NCBI RefSeq assembly: GCF_014698035.1
Contig: NZ_JACJSF010000005.1
Span: 144,306 to 208,305 of the forward strand
Origin: Desmonostoc muscorum FACHB-395
GTDB lineage: Bacteria > Cyanobacteriota > Cyanobacteriia > Cyanobacteriales > Nostocaceae
Length of the DNA stretch: 64,000 nt
Direction of reading: 5' to 3'
A model generated the notes under the pieces. It saw nothing but the letters and a program-made list of their open reading frames with translations. It made no database searches and had not been told where the DNA came from. Positions within the stretch are counted from its first letter, which is position 1; every line of letters begins with the position of its first letter. The position numbers were made by a program, and so were the translations under genes. Below, piece by piece: positions 19,601 through 28,261 of the stretch.

Positions 19601-19708
19601 ACCGTTGCCAATGCTGCATGGTGGATATTTGGGACAGCGATCACTTCCCTTTGTGCAAGTGCGATCGCAGGTGCGATCGCTGTAACTGGGATAGCTCTTC
19701 CTGGGTAA
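16607..19708 (+). CDS. 1033-aa membrane protein with about six 95-residue helical repeats
   Basis: The N-terminus has three or four membrane segments (about residues 33-55, 90-112, 117-140 and 145-160). A long soluble region is built from repeats starting near residues 406 (divergent), 497, 597, 690, 788 and 888. Each repeat has EYLRNTNKDELNPEGIKRD, a DDPQAG turn, FDRDTLVQLLSQR and DLSEEQVNQIIDQIE. A degenerate seventh unit is near 218. The protein ends in KKQAEESKKT and a C-terminal membrane helix (WWIFGTAITSLCASAIAGAI). Anchors at both ends with a long helical rod between suggest a scaffold or spacer along a membrane; that is inference. I do not know a named function. Upstream genes are stress/envelope types. 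Confidence 0.75.
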   Translation: MFQSVPTILGLAPITLAQEVLTPEEASVLFSGPKFLVALLAGVSMAFAFQLLFTNFSVAVGISSWEIDSDSDDESESLGKTIRKVQGKVGAWVLITASIALFIACFLAVKLSLIESAFLGAIIGVVIWSTYFSLVIWLGSSAVGSLIGSISNTVTSGFQALMGTATAGIGANAAKQQLVSTAEDITAAVRRELTSGFDSEGIKNTLQSSLSSLQLPKLDVKEIRNQFDQLLKDTDLQSVANSDLLQNINRQTFVDLISTRTDLSKEEINGIADQFQGAWQQALNRKNPTEQVINLLKSATPEELNSEQLGERLQQLVTVGGGNGNGVIKQAIRYGLSAAAPAVLERVNLSNIDVNKITTQLQKLKEKVQDVDVEQVTEQFQKFREQATDQVSARLPISLENTIKADVEDYILNSFPWHFNRITLVDEFKEVIYDVNADPTTVRRELEEINQEYFTNLLNQRDDLSEARVKEIAEQMESDRLEVLETVKQAEAREKGQNFRTRIEDYLRSTGKEELNPEGIERDFAKLVEDPEAGFEDLSSRFGQFDRDTFVQLLQQRQDVSEEEANNIVSQLERNRDNILNRARELQEQAKAKADELRQRVENYLRNTNKDELNPEAIKREFRVLLDDPQAGISLLRSRLSQFDRDTLVQLLSQRQDLSEEQVNQILDQIEAVRDSILQVPQQAKEQYEKTTKAIAEYLRNTNLEELDPEGIRADLEKLLDDPKAGALALRDRLSHVDRETLVQLVSQRGDLSQEQVNQIIDRVQDAIGDIVRAPRRLAKRTAQQALDFEANLEEYLRNTNKDELNPEGIKRDLQLLLSSPRAGIGSLSDRASKFDRSTIVALLSQREDISEEEANRIVDQIDSVRSSIVEQFQQIQQKVQSVLDGVFAKVRNYLNSLDRSELNYEGIKQDFAKVFDDPQAGFEALRDRLSEFDRDTLVAVISSREDISEADANRIIDQIEAARDGVLQRAERIQKETQKRLKAIQQQAKKQAEESKKTVANAAWWIFGTAITSLCASAIAGAIAVTGIALPG

Positions 19709-20142
19709 AATATCTCTGTCATCGATAATTTTAAGCAATAGAGAGTGGTATTCAGTTTATACAAATGAATGCCACTTTTTTTATAAGAATTTATCAGTAA
19801 GAATTAATTTAATTCCTAATGGTCAAAATAGAGTAAAAAACTGTGTTCAAGCCAGATTGATCCCCTTATTTCATTCAATAACTGAACATACATACAGTTA
19901 TTGTAAGTTGTTACAAATGATAATTTATGGTGCAATAAAGAAAACATATATTGAATCGGCATACCTCTTAAGGAAGAGCTATAGAAATAACAACTGCCGT
20001 AAGATTAATATCCTTGCATTATCAGATAATTTTAACTATATCTATTTCTACAAAGTATGGGCTACAGGCAATAGCCCAGAGGCGTAACCAGCAGTCACTA
20101 CAGATATTGACAACCTAATGGATTAAATCAGGCATATTACAG
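19709..20142. other. Intergenic, about 430 bases
   Basis: AT-rich spacer. A 76-codon plus-strand frame inside it has no coding look. Promoter of the photoreceptor kinase presumably lies here; none was pinpointed. Confidence 0.45.
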
Positions 20143-22779
20143 ATGAACAATGATGAATTTAATTCAATGTGCCACCTCACAGAATGTCAGCAGGCAGAGG
20201 AGGTACTACAACAGCAAATTCAATGGCAGCGATTGGTGATGGCAATTGCCCAGCGCATCCGCCAGAGTTTGAATTTGGACAAGGTTCTCAACACCACTGT
20301 TACTGAAGTCCGTCAATTCCTGCAAGTAGATCGAGTGTTCATGTATCAGTTTGAACCAGACTACAGTGGGGTAGTGGTGGTAGAGTCTGTTGATGATCGT
20401 TGGATTGCTATCCTGAATACCCAAGTTCAAGACACTTATTTGATGGAAACTCGCGGCGAGGAGTACAGACATGGGCGCATCCAAGCTATTGCAGATATTT
20501 ATACAGCAGGTCTGACTGAATGCCACCGCGATTTACTTACTCAGTTTCAAGTCAGGGCAAACTTGGCGGTTCCAATTTTGCAAGGAAAAAAATTGTGGGG
20601 ATTATTAGTTGCTAACCAGTGTGCAGCACCCCGCCAGTGGCAAACGTGGGAAATCGATTTTCTTAAACAATTGGCAGTACAGGTGGGCATTGCCATCCAG
20701 CAATCTCAACTTTATGAGCAGGTACATACTGAACTCGCTGAACGCAAGCGGGTGGAAGCTGGTTTGAGAGCGCGTGTGCGCCAGCAGGCAGCCGTAGCTA
20801 AATTGGGTCAGTTAGCTCTAGCTAATATCGACCTTTACACATTAATGGACGAAGCTGTTGTCCTGGTAACTCAAAGCCTTGAGGTGGAATACAGTAAAGT
20901 TTTAGAAATGCTGCCAGATGAGAACAGCTTATTCTTGCGATCGGGAGTTGGTTGGCAGCCAGGGCTAGTAGGAAATTTTAAATTAGAATTAGGTGGAGGG
21001 AATGAGACTCAGGCTTCGTATACACTACTTTCCCATGAGCCAGTAATTGTTTGTGACCTGCGGAAAGAAACACGGTTTCAAGGACCACCGCTATTAATTA
21101 ACCACTCAGTGATCAGTGGCATGAGCGTCATCATTCAAGGTCAAAAACAACCTCTGGGTGTTTTAGGCGCACACACAACTAGACAGCGAGAGTTTACCCA
21201 AAATGATATTCACTTTTTGCAAGCGATCGCTAATGTGTTAGCTACGACCATTGAGCGCAAATGGGCAGAACAGAAAATCCGCGAACAAGCAGCTTTATTA
21301 GATATCGCTTCTGATGCGATTATCGTGCGAAATTTCCAAAACCAAATTTTATTCTGGAATCAAGGTGCAGAACGTCTATATGGTTGGGAAGCTCATGAAG
21401 CTTTGGGAAAGAACCTGGAGGAGTTGCTGTGCAAAGAAAGCTCACAGCAGTTACAAGTGGCTTTAACAAATGTTACTAACTCTGGCTTATGGCAAGGTGA
21501 GTTACATAAAGTGACAAAGGGCGGCAAAGAAATTATCGTGGAAAGCCGATGGACACTGATGCGTGATGAAGCAGAGCAACCCAAATCCATCCTCTGTGTT
21601 GACACCGACATCACAGAGAAAAAACAACTCCTGGCCCAATTTCTCCGTGCACAGCGCCTAGAGAGTCTTGGCACGTTGGCAAGTGGCATTGCCCACGACC
21701 TCAACAATATTCTGACACCCATTCTTTCCTCAGTGGAAATGTTAGCGCTCAAACTTCCCAATCTGGATGCAGGCAATCAACAACTGCTGAAGCTTCTTGA
21801 CCATAACTCTAAACGGGCGGCAGATTTGGTCAAGCAAATTATGACTTTTTCTCGTAGGTCTGAAGGCAACGGCATTTCTTTACAAATAGAACACCTACTG
21901 TTAGAAATTGAGCAAATTGTCCAAAGCACATTTCCAAAATCGATCGCAATTATTAATAATCTACCTAGACATAAACTCTGGACTATCTTGGCAGATCCGA
22001 CTCAAATTCATCAGGTGTTAATGAATTTGTGCGTCAACGCTCGTGATGCAATGCCCAAAGGCGGTACATTATCTATCTCTGCGGAAAATTTATTCGTTGA
22101 TGAAAATTTTGCCAAGATGAATCTAAATGCTCAGGTGGGCCCTTATATAGTCATAACTATTTCAGATACAGGATTTGGGATTTCTCCAGTAATTTTGGAG
22201 CGAATTTTTGAACCATTTTTCACAACAAAAGAACCAGGCAAAGGCACTGGCTTAGGTTTGTCAACTGTGATTGGGATTGTCAAAAACCACAATGGTTTTG
22301 TGAAAGTGTCTAGTGAGGTAAGCAAAGGTTCCCAATTCCAAGTATATCTACCAGCTTTGAACAAAAGTACAAAGCAACAAGCAGAGAACTTGGAATTGCC
22401 CAATGGCAACGGAGAATTAATTCTAGTTGTAGATGATGAAGCCGCTATCCTGGAGATTAGCAAAACTTTGCTAGAAGACCACAACTACAAAACCCTGACA
22501 GCTATTAATGGCATCGAGGCAATCTCATTATATGCCCAGCATCAAAATCAAATCAGTATGGTGTTGATGGATATGATGATGCCGTCAATGGATGGGTTAA
22601 CTGCAATTGGCATAATGCAACAAATGAATCCACAAGTCAAGATTATGGGCATCAGCGGCATGGTGACAGACAGCCAAATAGTCGAGGCTGCTAACGCTGG
22701 TATCAATATATTTTTGAAGAAGCCTTACACTTTCCGTCAATTATTACACGCTATTAACGACTTCTTGAGCGAGCCATAG
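20143..22779 (+). CDS. Cyanobacteriochrome-type hybrid sensor histidine kinase
   Basis: The order is GAF (residues 45-190), GAF (228-370), PAS (380-490), HisKA (H518 in GIAHDLNN), HATPase (NARDAMPKGG, DTGFGIS, GTGLGLS) and a C-terminal receiver (D764/D765, D810, K860). The first GAF contains YRHGRIQAIADIYTAGLTEC followed by H128, the canonical bilin-binding Cys127-His128 of cyanobacteriochromes. Asp97 aligns with the AnPixJ chromophore Asp291, and FQVRANLAVPIL with LWGLLVANQC follow as in bound members. The DXCF second Cys is missing (DTYL). This suggests a light-sensing kinase with a phycocyanobilin-type chromophore, possibly red/green. No separate response regulator is adjacent, so output is unknown. 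Confidence 0.85.
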   Translation: MNNDEFNSMCHLTECQQAEEVLQQQIQWQRLVMAIAQRIRQSLNLDKVLNTTVTEVRQFLQVDRVFMYQFEPDYSGVVVVESVDDRWIAILNTQVQDTYLMETRGEEYRHGRIQAIADIYTAGLTECHRDLLTQFQVRANLAVPILQGKKLWGLLVANQCAAPRQWQTWEIDFLKQLAVQVGIAIQQSQLYEQVHTELAERKRVEAGLRARVRQQAAVAKLGQLALANIDLYTLMDEAVVLVTQSLEVEYSKVLEMLPDENSLFLRSGVGWQPGLVGNFKLELGGGNETQASYTLLSHEPVIVCDLRKETRFQGPPLLINHSVISGMSVIIQGQKQPLGVLGAHTTRQREFTQNDIHFLQAIANVLATTIERKWAEQKIREQAALLDIASDAIIVRNFQNQILFWNQGAERLYGWEAHEALGKNLEELLCKESSQQLQVALTNVTNSGLWQGELHKVTKGGKEIIVESRWTLMRDEAEQPKSILCVDTDITEKKQLLAQFLRAQRLESLGTLASGIAHDLNNILTPILSSVEMLALKLPNLDAGNQQLLKLLDHNSKRAADLVKQIMTFSRRSEGNGISLQIEHLLLEIEQIVQSTFPKSIAIINNLPRHKLWTILADPTQIHQVLMNLCVNARDAMPKGGTLSISAENLFVDENFAKMNLNAQVGPYIVITISDTGFGISPVILERIFEPFFTTKEPGKGTGLGLSTVIGIVKNHNGFVKVSSEVSKGSQFQVYLPALNKSTKQQAENLELPNGNGELILVVDDEAAILEISKTLLEDHNYKTLTAINGIEAISLYAQHQNQISMVLMDMMMPSMDGLTAIGIMQQMNPQVKIMGISGMVTDSQIVEAANAGINIFLKKPYTFRQLLHAINDFLSEP

Positions 22780-22827
22780 TCTTAAAAATGGGGTTAGCTT
22801 GGGTTAAGGCTAAAAACTAAAACTGGC

Positions 22828-22951
22828 GTAGTAGTCTGTCCCATTAATTTTGCTAGGTTTGTAGTAAGCACTTTAGTGCTTGAATGTTTGAGGACTAAAG
22901 TCCTCACTACAAGCGTATTTACCCCTCAAATTTAATGAGACAGACCAGTAG
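22828..22951. mobile_element. MITE copy 1, 124 bp
   Basis: Terminal inverted repeats of about 21 bases match at 18 positions (TAGTCTGTCCCATTAATTTT at the left, GACAGACCA at the right end). Inside are two small hairpins, AAGCACTTTAGTGCTT and GAGGACTAAAGTCCTC. A second copy with the same plan lies at 55715-55836. It has no coding capacity. It sits between the cyanobacteriochrome gene and ilvD. Confidence 0.82.
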
Positions 22952-23042
22952 TGCTTACTCATGTTCGATCGCGCTGCGTATACATGAGAAAATCAGGTAA
23001 TACAATCGCAATACAAGCGATCATGCCAGGGAAGGAAAAAAG

Positions 23043-24728
23043 ATGTCGGAGAATTTGAGAAGCCAAGTAGTAACGCAAGGAGTGCAGCGATCGCCAAATC
23101 GAGCTATGCTGCGTGCAGTTGGTTTTAAAGATGAAGATTTCAACAAAGCCATTGTCGGTATAGCCAACGGTTACAGCACCATCACCCCCTGTAATATGGG
23201 GATAAATCAACTGGCGCAAAGGGCGGAGGTAGGGATTAAAACCGCCGGAGCGATGCCGCAAGTGTTTGGCACGATTACCATCAGCGACGGCATTTCAATG
23301 GGAACAGAAGGGATGAAATATTCCCTAGTATCGCGGGAAGTCATCGCCGATTCCATTGAAACCGCCTGTACCGGACAAAGTATGGATGGTGTGCTAGCCA
23401 TTGGCGGCTGTGATAAAAATATGCCAGGGGCAATGCTGGCGATCGCCCGAATGAATATCCCTGCAATATTCGTTTACGGCGGCACAATTAAACCTGGTCA
23501 CTACAACGGACGTGACTTAACTGTTGTCAGTTCTTTTGAAGCTGTTGGTCAATACAGTGCTGGAAAAATTGACGAAAAAGAATTATTAGAAGTCGAAAGT
23601 CGGGCTTGTCCTGGCGCTGGTTCTTGTGGGGGAATGTTCACAGCTAACACCATGTCTTCAGCATTTGAAGCGATGGGAATGAGTTTGCCCTATTCTTCCA
23701 CAATGGCAGCCGAAGATGCTGAAAAAGCTGACAGCACCGAAAAATCAGCCTTTGTGTTAGTCGAAGCCATCAAGAAACAAATCTTACCCCGGCAAATTAT
23801 CACCCGCAAATCTATAGAGAATGCCATTTCTGTGATTATGGCGGTGGGTGGTTCGACCAATGCCGTATTGCATTTTTTAGCGATCGCTCGCGCCGCTAAT
23901 GTAGAGTTAACCCTGGATGACTTTGAAACAATCCGCGCCCGTGTTCCTGTTTTGTGTGATTTAAAACCAAGTGGTAAATATGTCGCTACAGACTTGCACA
24001 AAGCTGGTGGCATTCCCCAAGTCATGAAGATGCTACTCGTGCATGGCTTATTGCATGGTGATAGCCTGACCATTAGCGGGCAAACCATTGCAGAGATATT
24101 AGCAGATATACCAGAAGAACCATCTGCCAATCAAGATGTGATTCGGACTTGGAATAACCCGATGTATGCTCAAGGACACTTAGCCATTCTCAGAGGTAAT
24201 CTGGCAACGGAAGGGGCTGTTGCTAAAATTACTGGCGTGAAAAAGCCTGTAATTACTGGGCCTGCACGGGTGTTTGAATCAGAAGAAGCCTCTTTAGCTG
24301 CAATTTTGGCGGGTAAAATTCAAGCTGGTGATATTCTGGTCATCCGCTACGAAGGGCCCAAGGGTGGCCCTGGAATGCGAGAAATGTTGGCTCCCACTTC
24401 GGCAATTATCGGTGCTGGTTTGGGTGATGCGGTGGGATTAATTACGGATGGGCGCTTTTCTGGCGGTACTTATGGCATGGTAGTTGGTCACGTTGCTCCA
24501 GAAGCAGCAGTGGGTGGTGCGATCGCGCTTGTCGAAGAAGGCGATAGTATTACGATTGATGCACCGGCTCGTTCATTGCAGTTGAATATCTCCGAAGAAG
24601 AATTGGCCCGTCGTCGTGCTAATTGGCAACCTCCGGCTCCGCGTTACACCAAAGGCGTGTTGGCGAAATATGCCAAACTGGTATCTTCTAGCAGTATCGG
24701 TGCTGTGACAGATTTGGATTTGTTTTAA
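23043..24728 (+). CDS. ilvD: Dihydroxy-acid dehydratase
   Basis: At 561 residues it is full length for IlvD. It dehydrates 2,3-dihydroxy-3-methylbutanoate (and the isoleucine analogue) to the keto acid, the third common step of branched-chain amino acid synthesis. It shows the iron-sulfur cysteine motifs GGCDKNMPG and [17 protein letters not shown], plus [11 protein letters not shown] near the N-terminus and [12 protein letters not shown] and [19 protein letters not shown] near the C-terminus. ATG 23043 follows GGGAAGGAAAAAAG, a good ribosome site. It stands alone, bounded by a MITE upstream and a terminator downstream. Confidence 0.97.
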   Translation: MSENLRSQVVTQGVQRSPNRAMLRAVGFKDEDFNKAIVGIANGYSTITPCNMGINQLAQRAEVGIKTAGAMPQVFGTITISDGISMGTEGMKYSLVSREVIADSIETACTGQSMDGVLAIGGCDKNMPGAMLAIARMNIPAIFVYGGTIKPGHYNGRDLTVVSSFEAVGQYSAGKIDEKELLEVESRACPGAGSCGGMFTANTMSSAFEAMGMSLPYSSTMAAEDAEKADSTEKSAFVLVEAIKKQILPRQIITRKSIENAISVIMAVGGSTNAVLHFLAIARAANVELTLDDFETIRARVPVLCDLKPSGKYVATDLHKAGGIPQVMKMLLVHGLLHGDSLTISGQTIAEILADIPEEPSANQDVIRTWNNPMYAQGHLAILRGNLATEGAVAKITGVKKPVITGPARVFESEEASLAAILAGKIQAGDILVIRYEGPKGGPGMREMLAPTSAIIGAGLGDAVGLITDGRFSGGTYGMVVGHVAPEAAVGGAIALVEEGDSITIDAPARSLQLNISEEELARRRANWQPPAPRYTKGVLAKYAKLVSSSSIGAVTDLDLF

Positions 24729-24764
24729 TTAACCTGACAACTGTGGCGCAAGTTCGCCTTTAAC

Positions 24765-24784
24765 AAGGGGATTTTGCCCCTTTT
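24765..24784 (+). terminator. Terminator after ilvD
   Basis: AAGGGG-ATTTTG-CCCCTT forms a 6-bp stem followed by TTCTGG, 37 bases after the ilvD stop. Confidence 0.7.
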
Positions 24785-24859
24785 CTGGTTAATTGAGAGC
24801 GTCGCTGCATTTACGCTGTAATAGTTGGATCTAGCGATCGCCAGGAAGTTGCAAGGTTC

Positions 24860-25160
24860 AAGGAGGCAGGAGGCAGAAGGAGTAAATCAGTAGGGGATTC
24901 GACCCTTACTGATAGCGCAGCGTAAAGCCTGCGGCATAGCAACTCTTAGAGACGCTACGCGAACGCTTAGAGCGAGTCTGCGAGCGTCTTTAGAGCCACT
25001 GAACTCTCGTACCCTGCGGGAAGCTAACGCAACAGTGTTCTTGTCTTAAACCCTTGCTCCAGATGGTCGCAGCAGAAAACACAGGGCAGTTTTCCTCCTG
25101 CCGACGCTCGCGGACTCGCTAACGCTGCGCTATCCTGCCCTCTGCCTCCTGCCTTCCTTG
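24860..25160. repeat. Dispersed repeat cluster
   Basis: This GC-rich 300-base stretch contains AGGAGGCAGGAGGCAGAAGG, an inverted copy of the CTTAGAGACGCTACGCGAAC word (24945-24964), GACGCTCGCGGACTCGCTAA and CCTCTGCCTCCTGCC. It resembles the repeats at 4430, 9880 and 43080. No gene lies in it. It separates ilvD from the EACC1-caspase pair. Confidence 0.7.
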
Positions 25161-25435
25161 ATAAACTCAGTAGCTCCTTTGCGATCGCAAGCATTGGTAA
25201 AAAACTGCTGTATCAAAACAACTTGTCAGATGAAATAGTATTGATTGCCTCTAAGTTTTGAAGCTATTGAAGAGAGATGTTCTGTGTTTATACCAGATTT
25301 TTACCTAAATTTTATGAGTTTTTGTAAAAATTTTGAAGAAGTTTCAGGAAATTTACATAGAAGATGTGATGTCAATCGATATACTACAGAAATACAATTG
25401 ACCATCAACTGCTGAAAAACCTAAAAGGGCACAAA

Positions 25436-25816
25436 ATGAGTTCTGAATCTAACGTCAAACTGACGATCGCTCTTTCTAATCCAGACTTAGATGCAGAGGA
25501 ACAAGAACGGGAAACACGGAATCTGCTGCGAGACATCAAAGAATTAGATGTAGAAAGTGCTGAACTTGTAGCAGTTACAGAAATACCTCAAGGAGCCAAA
25601 TCTGTTGGTGGCTTTTTGGTAGGAGTGTTGCAGGCCGAGGTTAGCCTTGCCAATTTTAAGAAATTGTTGGGATTTTTGGGCGATCGCTTGGGTAACAAAA
25701 CCATTGAATTAGAAGTCGAGGCTAACGGTAAGAAGCTCAAGGTGAAAGCTAGCAGTCAGCAAGAGTTAAACGCTGCCATTGAACAAGCTCAAAAGTTTAT
25801 CGCGGGCAACTCATAA
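25436..25816 (+). CDS. EACC1-like small effector-associated protein
   Basis: This 126-residue protein has DPD/E-rich strands and helices: SNPDLDAEEQERETRNLLRD, LDVESAELV, EIPQGAKSVGG, a central helix and KTIELEVEANGKKLKVKASS. The pattern matches what I remember as EACC1 (effector-associated constant component 1), a small protein invariably found beside caspase or other effectors in bacterial conflict systems. It ends 27 bases before a caspase-domain gene on the same strand, so the two are almost surely an operon. In the family it is thought to be a conserved core component; its biochemical role is not established. A TAAAAGGGCACAAA ribosome site precedes ATG 25436. Confidence 0.75.
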   Translation: MSSESNVKLTIALSNPDLDAEEQERETRNLLRDIKELDVESAELVAVTEIPQGAKSVGGFLVGVLQAEVSLANFKKLLGFLGDRLGNKTIELEVEANGKKLKVKASSQQELNAAIEQAQKFIAGNS

Positions 25817-25843
25817 ATTCCATTAGCAAGGAAGAATAGGGAG

Positions 25844-27973
25844 ATGGCAAAAGTAGCACTGCTAATCGGAGTCAGTGAGTATGAACCTGGTCTTACTCCA
25901 TTGCCAGCAGCGACAAAAGATGTCGAGGCGATGCAGCGAGTTTTGCTGCACCCAGAGATTGGCGGTTTTGATGAGGTAAAAGTGCTGCTGAATTCTCAGC
26001 AACATGAGATGGCAGTAGCGATCGAGGCTTTGTTTGCTGGTCGTCAAAATAATGACCTCGTGCTGCTATTTTTCTCTGGACATGGTATTAAAGATGAGAG
26101 CGGTAAGCTTTACTTTGCAGCTCGCAACACCCGCAAAACTGACAAAGGAGTATTATTTAAGGCAACAACAGTACCAGCTACCTTCGTGCATGAGGTCATG
26201 AGCAATAGTCGCTCTAGGCGCGAGGTAGTCATTCTTGATTGTTGCTTTAGTGGCGCGTTTGCTGAGGGGATGTCAGCAAAAGATAATGGTTTTGTAGATA
26301 TCAAAAACCAATTGGGTGAAGAAGGACGAGCAGTGCTGACATCCTCAACTTCAACCCAATTTGCTTTTGAACAGCAAGGAGCAGATATCTCGACTTACAC
26401 CCGTTACATAGTTGAGGGGCTGGAGACTGGTGCAGCAGACCGAGATCAAGATGGTTGGATTTCGGTTGATGAATTGCATGACTATGCTGCTAAGAAGGTG
26501 CAAGAAAGCACTCCGGCTATGAAACCGGAGATATACGCTATCAAAGAAGGTTATAAAATTCAGCTTGCTAAAGCACCTATTGATGAGCCTAAGCTCAAAT
26601 ATCGTAGAGAAGTTGAGTATTGGGTAGAGGGTGGTAACGGTGAAATCTCTTTTATTGGTCGTACTACATTGGATGAGCTACGAGATAGGCTCAGACTAAC
26701 ACGTGAAGAGACTGCCGCTATTGAGGTTCAAGTTTTAGAACCTATAGAAGTTTACAAACAAAAATTGCACCGATATGAAGAGGCATTTCGTAAGGAGAGT
26801 GAACACAAGCTTCCTCTGAGTGATAAAACTCGCACTGATTTGATACGTCTTCAGGGAGTTTTAGGACTAAGAGATGAAGATATAGGTTTAATTGAAGCTT
26901 CTATAATTCAGGTAAAACAAGCAAATCTAAAAATAAACCCTATAAAAATAAAATCCGGAACAATAGGATATTTGCTGATAGGTATAGGACTAGGTTTTTG
27001 CGTTGCTGCAATTATCCCATCTCCGTTTCAGAGCTACTTGTTTACAAATTTCATTGATTCACGCAAACGAGATAAATTTTTTTCTGATCTTTCTAAGGAC
27101 AGTGTTCCTGAAGGAACATTTAAATATGGTGGAAGCACATCTTGGGCTCCTGTCTACCCAGAACTTGAGGCAGAAATCGAAAGAGATTGGCCTAATTTAA
27201 AACTGGAATACGATAACAGCCTGATTGGTAAAGAAGTTGGTTCTGCGGTGGGTATTCAGAAAGTAATAGATGGGGAACTAGCTTTTGCTCTTTCTTCTCG
27301 CTCGATTTTGGACACTGAACTTCAGCAGGCTAAGAATAAAGGTTTTTCTCTTAAAGAAGTTTCTGTAGCTAAAGACGCAGTAGCAGTCGCTGTTAACTTT
27401 CAACTAAATGTCCCCGGTTTGACTCAAGAAAACTTGAAGTCTATTTATACTGGTGAGATTGAAAACTGGAAAGAATTTGGTGGGCCAGATATAAAAATTA
27501 CGGTTTATTCACGTAATAATAATTCAGGCACTACCGTACAATTTAAAGAAACTTTGGGAATTCAAAAATTTGGTAACAATGTTAAATTCATCAACACAAC
27601 TACTGAAGCACTTCAAAAAGTTGCCAGAGACATCAGTGGTATTTATTACGCCTCAGCGTCCGAGATCGTTCCACAATGTACTGTTAAATCTTTACCTCTC
27701 AGTTTTGCAAATGATCAAGAATTGGTAGCTCCATATATGCTCCCATTAGTAGAACCTAATAAATGTCTTCCTGGGAACCGTAATAAACTGAATTTTAACG
27801 CATTTAAACCAGATGGGAAGTATCCGCTTACTCGTGACTTAATAGTAGTGATTAAAAAGAATGGTACAGATGAGGATAAAGCTGGTGAAGCTTATGCAAA
27901 TCTACTCAAGACAGATGAAGGACAAAGCAGGATTCATGAAGCTATAGAACTTCCATTTGCCCCAATTAAATAG
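25844..27973 (+). CDS. Caspase (C14)-EF-hand-transmembrane-phosphate-binding-protein fusion
   Basis: The 709-residue protein starts with a caspase-like peptidase (residues 1-240). The catalytic His80 is in FFSGHG and the likely nucleophile Cys134 in LDCCFSG. Residues 199-210 form a perfect EF-hand loop (D199, D201, D203, G204, I206, E210), suggesting calcium control. A middle region (250-365) with a WVEGGNGEISFIGRTTLDEL stretch and a helical segment precedes one membrane helix (373-393). Residues 420-705 form a PstS-like type 2 periplasmic binding domain (GTFKYGGSTSWAPV, SRNNNSGTTVQFKETLG). The expected topology is a cytoplasmic protease and a periplasmic sensor. It forms an operon with the EACC1-like gene. 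Substrate, ligand and trigger are unknown. Confidence 0.85.
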   Translation: MAKVALLIGVSEYEPGLTPLPAATKDVEAMQRVLLHPEIGGFDEVKVLLNSQQHEMAVAIEALFAGRQNNDLVLLFFSGHGIKDESGKLYFAARNTRKTDKGVLFKATTVPATFVHEVMSNSRSRREVVILDCCFSGAFAEGMSAKDNGFVDIKNQLGEEGRAVLTSSTSTQFAFEQQGADISTYTRYIVEGLETGAADRDQDGWISVDELHDYAAKKVQESTPAMKPEIYAIKEGYKIQLAKAPIDEPKLKYRREVEYWVEGGNGEISFIGRTTLDELRDRLRLTREETAAIEVQVLEPIEVYKQKLHRYEEAFRKESEHKLPLSDKTRTDLIRLQGVLGLRDEDIGLIEASIIQVKQANLKINPIKIKSGTIGYLLIGIGLGFCVAAIIPSPFQSYLFTNFIDSRKRDKFFSDLSKDSVPEGTFKYGGSTSWAPVYPELEAEIERDWPNLKLEYDNSLIGKEVGSAVGIQKVIDGELAFALSSRSILDTELQQAKNKGFSLKEVSVAKDAVAVAVNFQLNVPGLTQENLKSIYTGEIENWKEFGGPDIKITVYSRNNNSGTTVQFKETLGIQKFGNNVKFINTTTEALQKVARDISGIYYASASEIVPQCTVKSLPLSFANDQELVAPYMLPLVEPNKCLPGNRNKLNFNAFKPDGKYPLTRDLIVVIKKNGTDEDKAGEAYANLLKTDEGQSRIHEAIELPFAPIK

Positions 27974-28261
27974 TGTTACACTATTACCATATTTATCATT
28001 GTTGTTATGTTCATGATTTGCTATTTTTTACTAAAAAAACAGCAAAAAACTTCTGCATAATCCGAGTTGTTCAGTCGGTGGTGCAACGGTAAGAATTCAG
28101 TTTTAATCAGACAAGCTGCACAGATAATTCTACCGTCTTAATCAAAGTTCAACAAACTGGCGCTGAAAAATATAATTTTGTACCGATACCTTAAGTTTGA
28201 AGATTTTCTTAATAGCGATCACACTTCTTGATTTTTATATTTCAAAATAGCGATCGCATTG

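Noticed and set aside
19857..20087. 76-codon plus-strand ORF
   Set aside because: AT-rich chance frame without a family or ribosome site.
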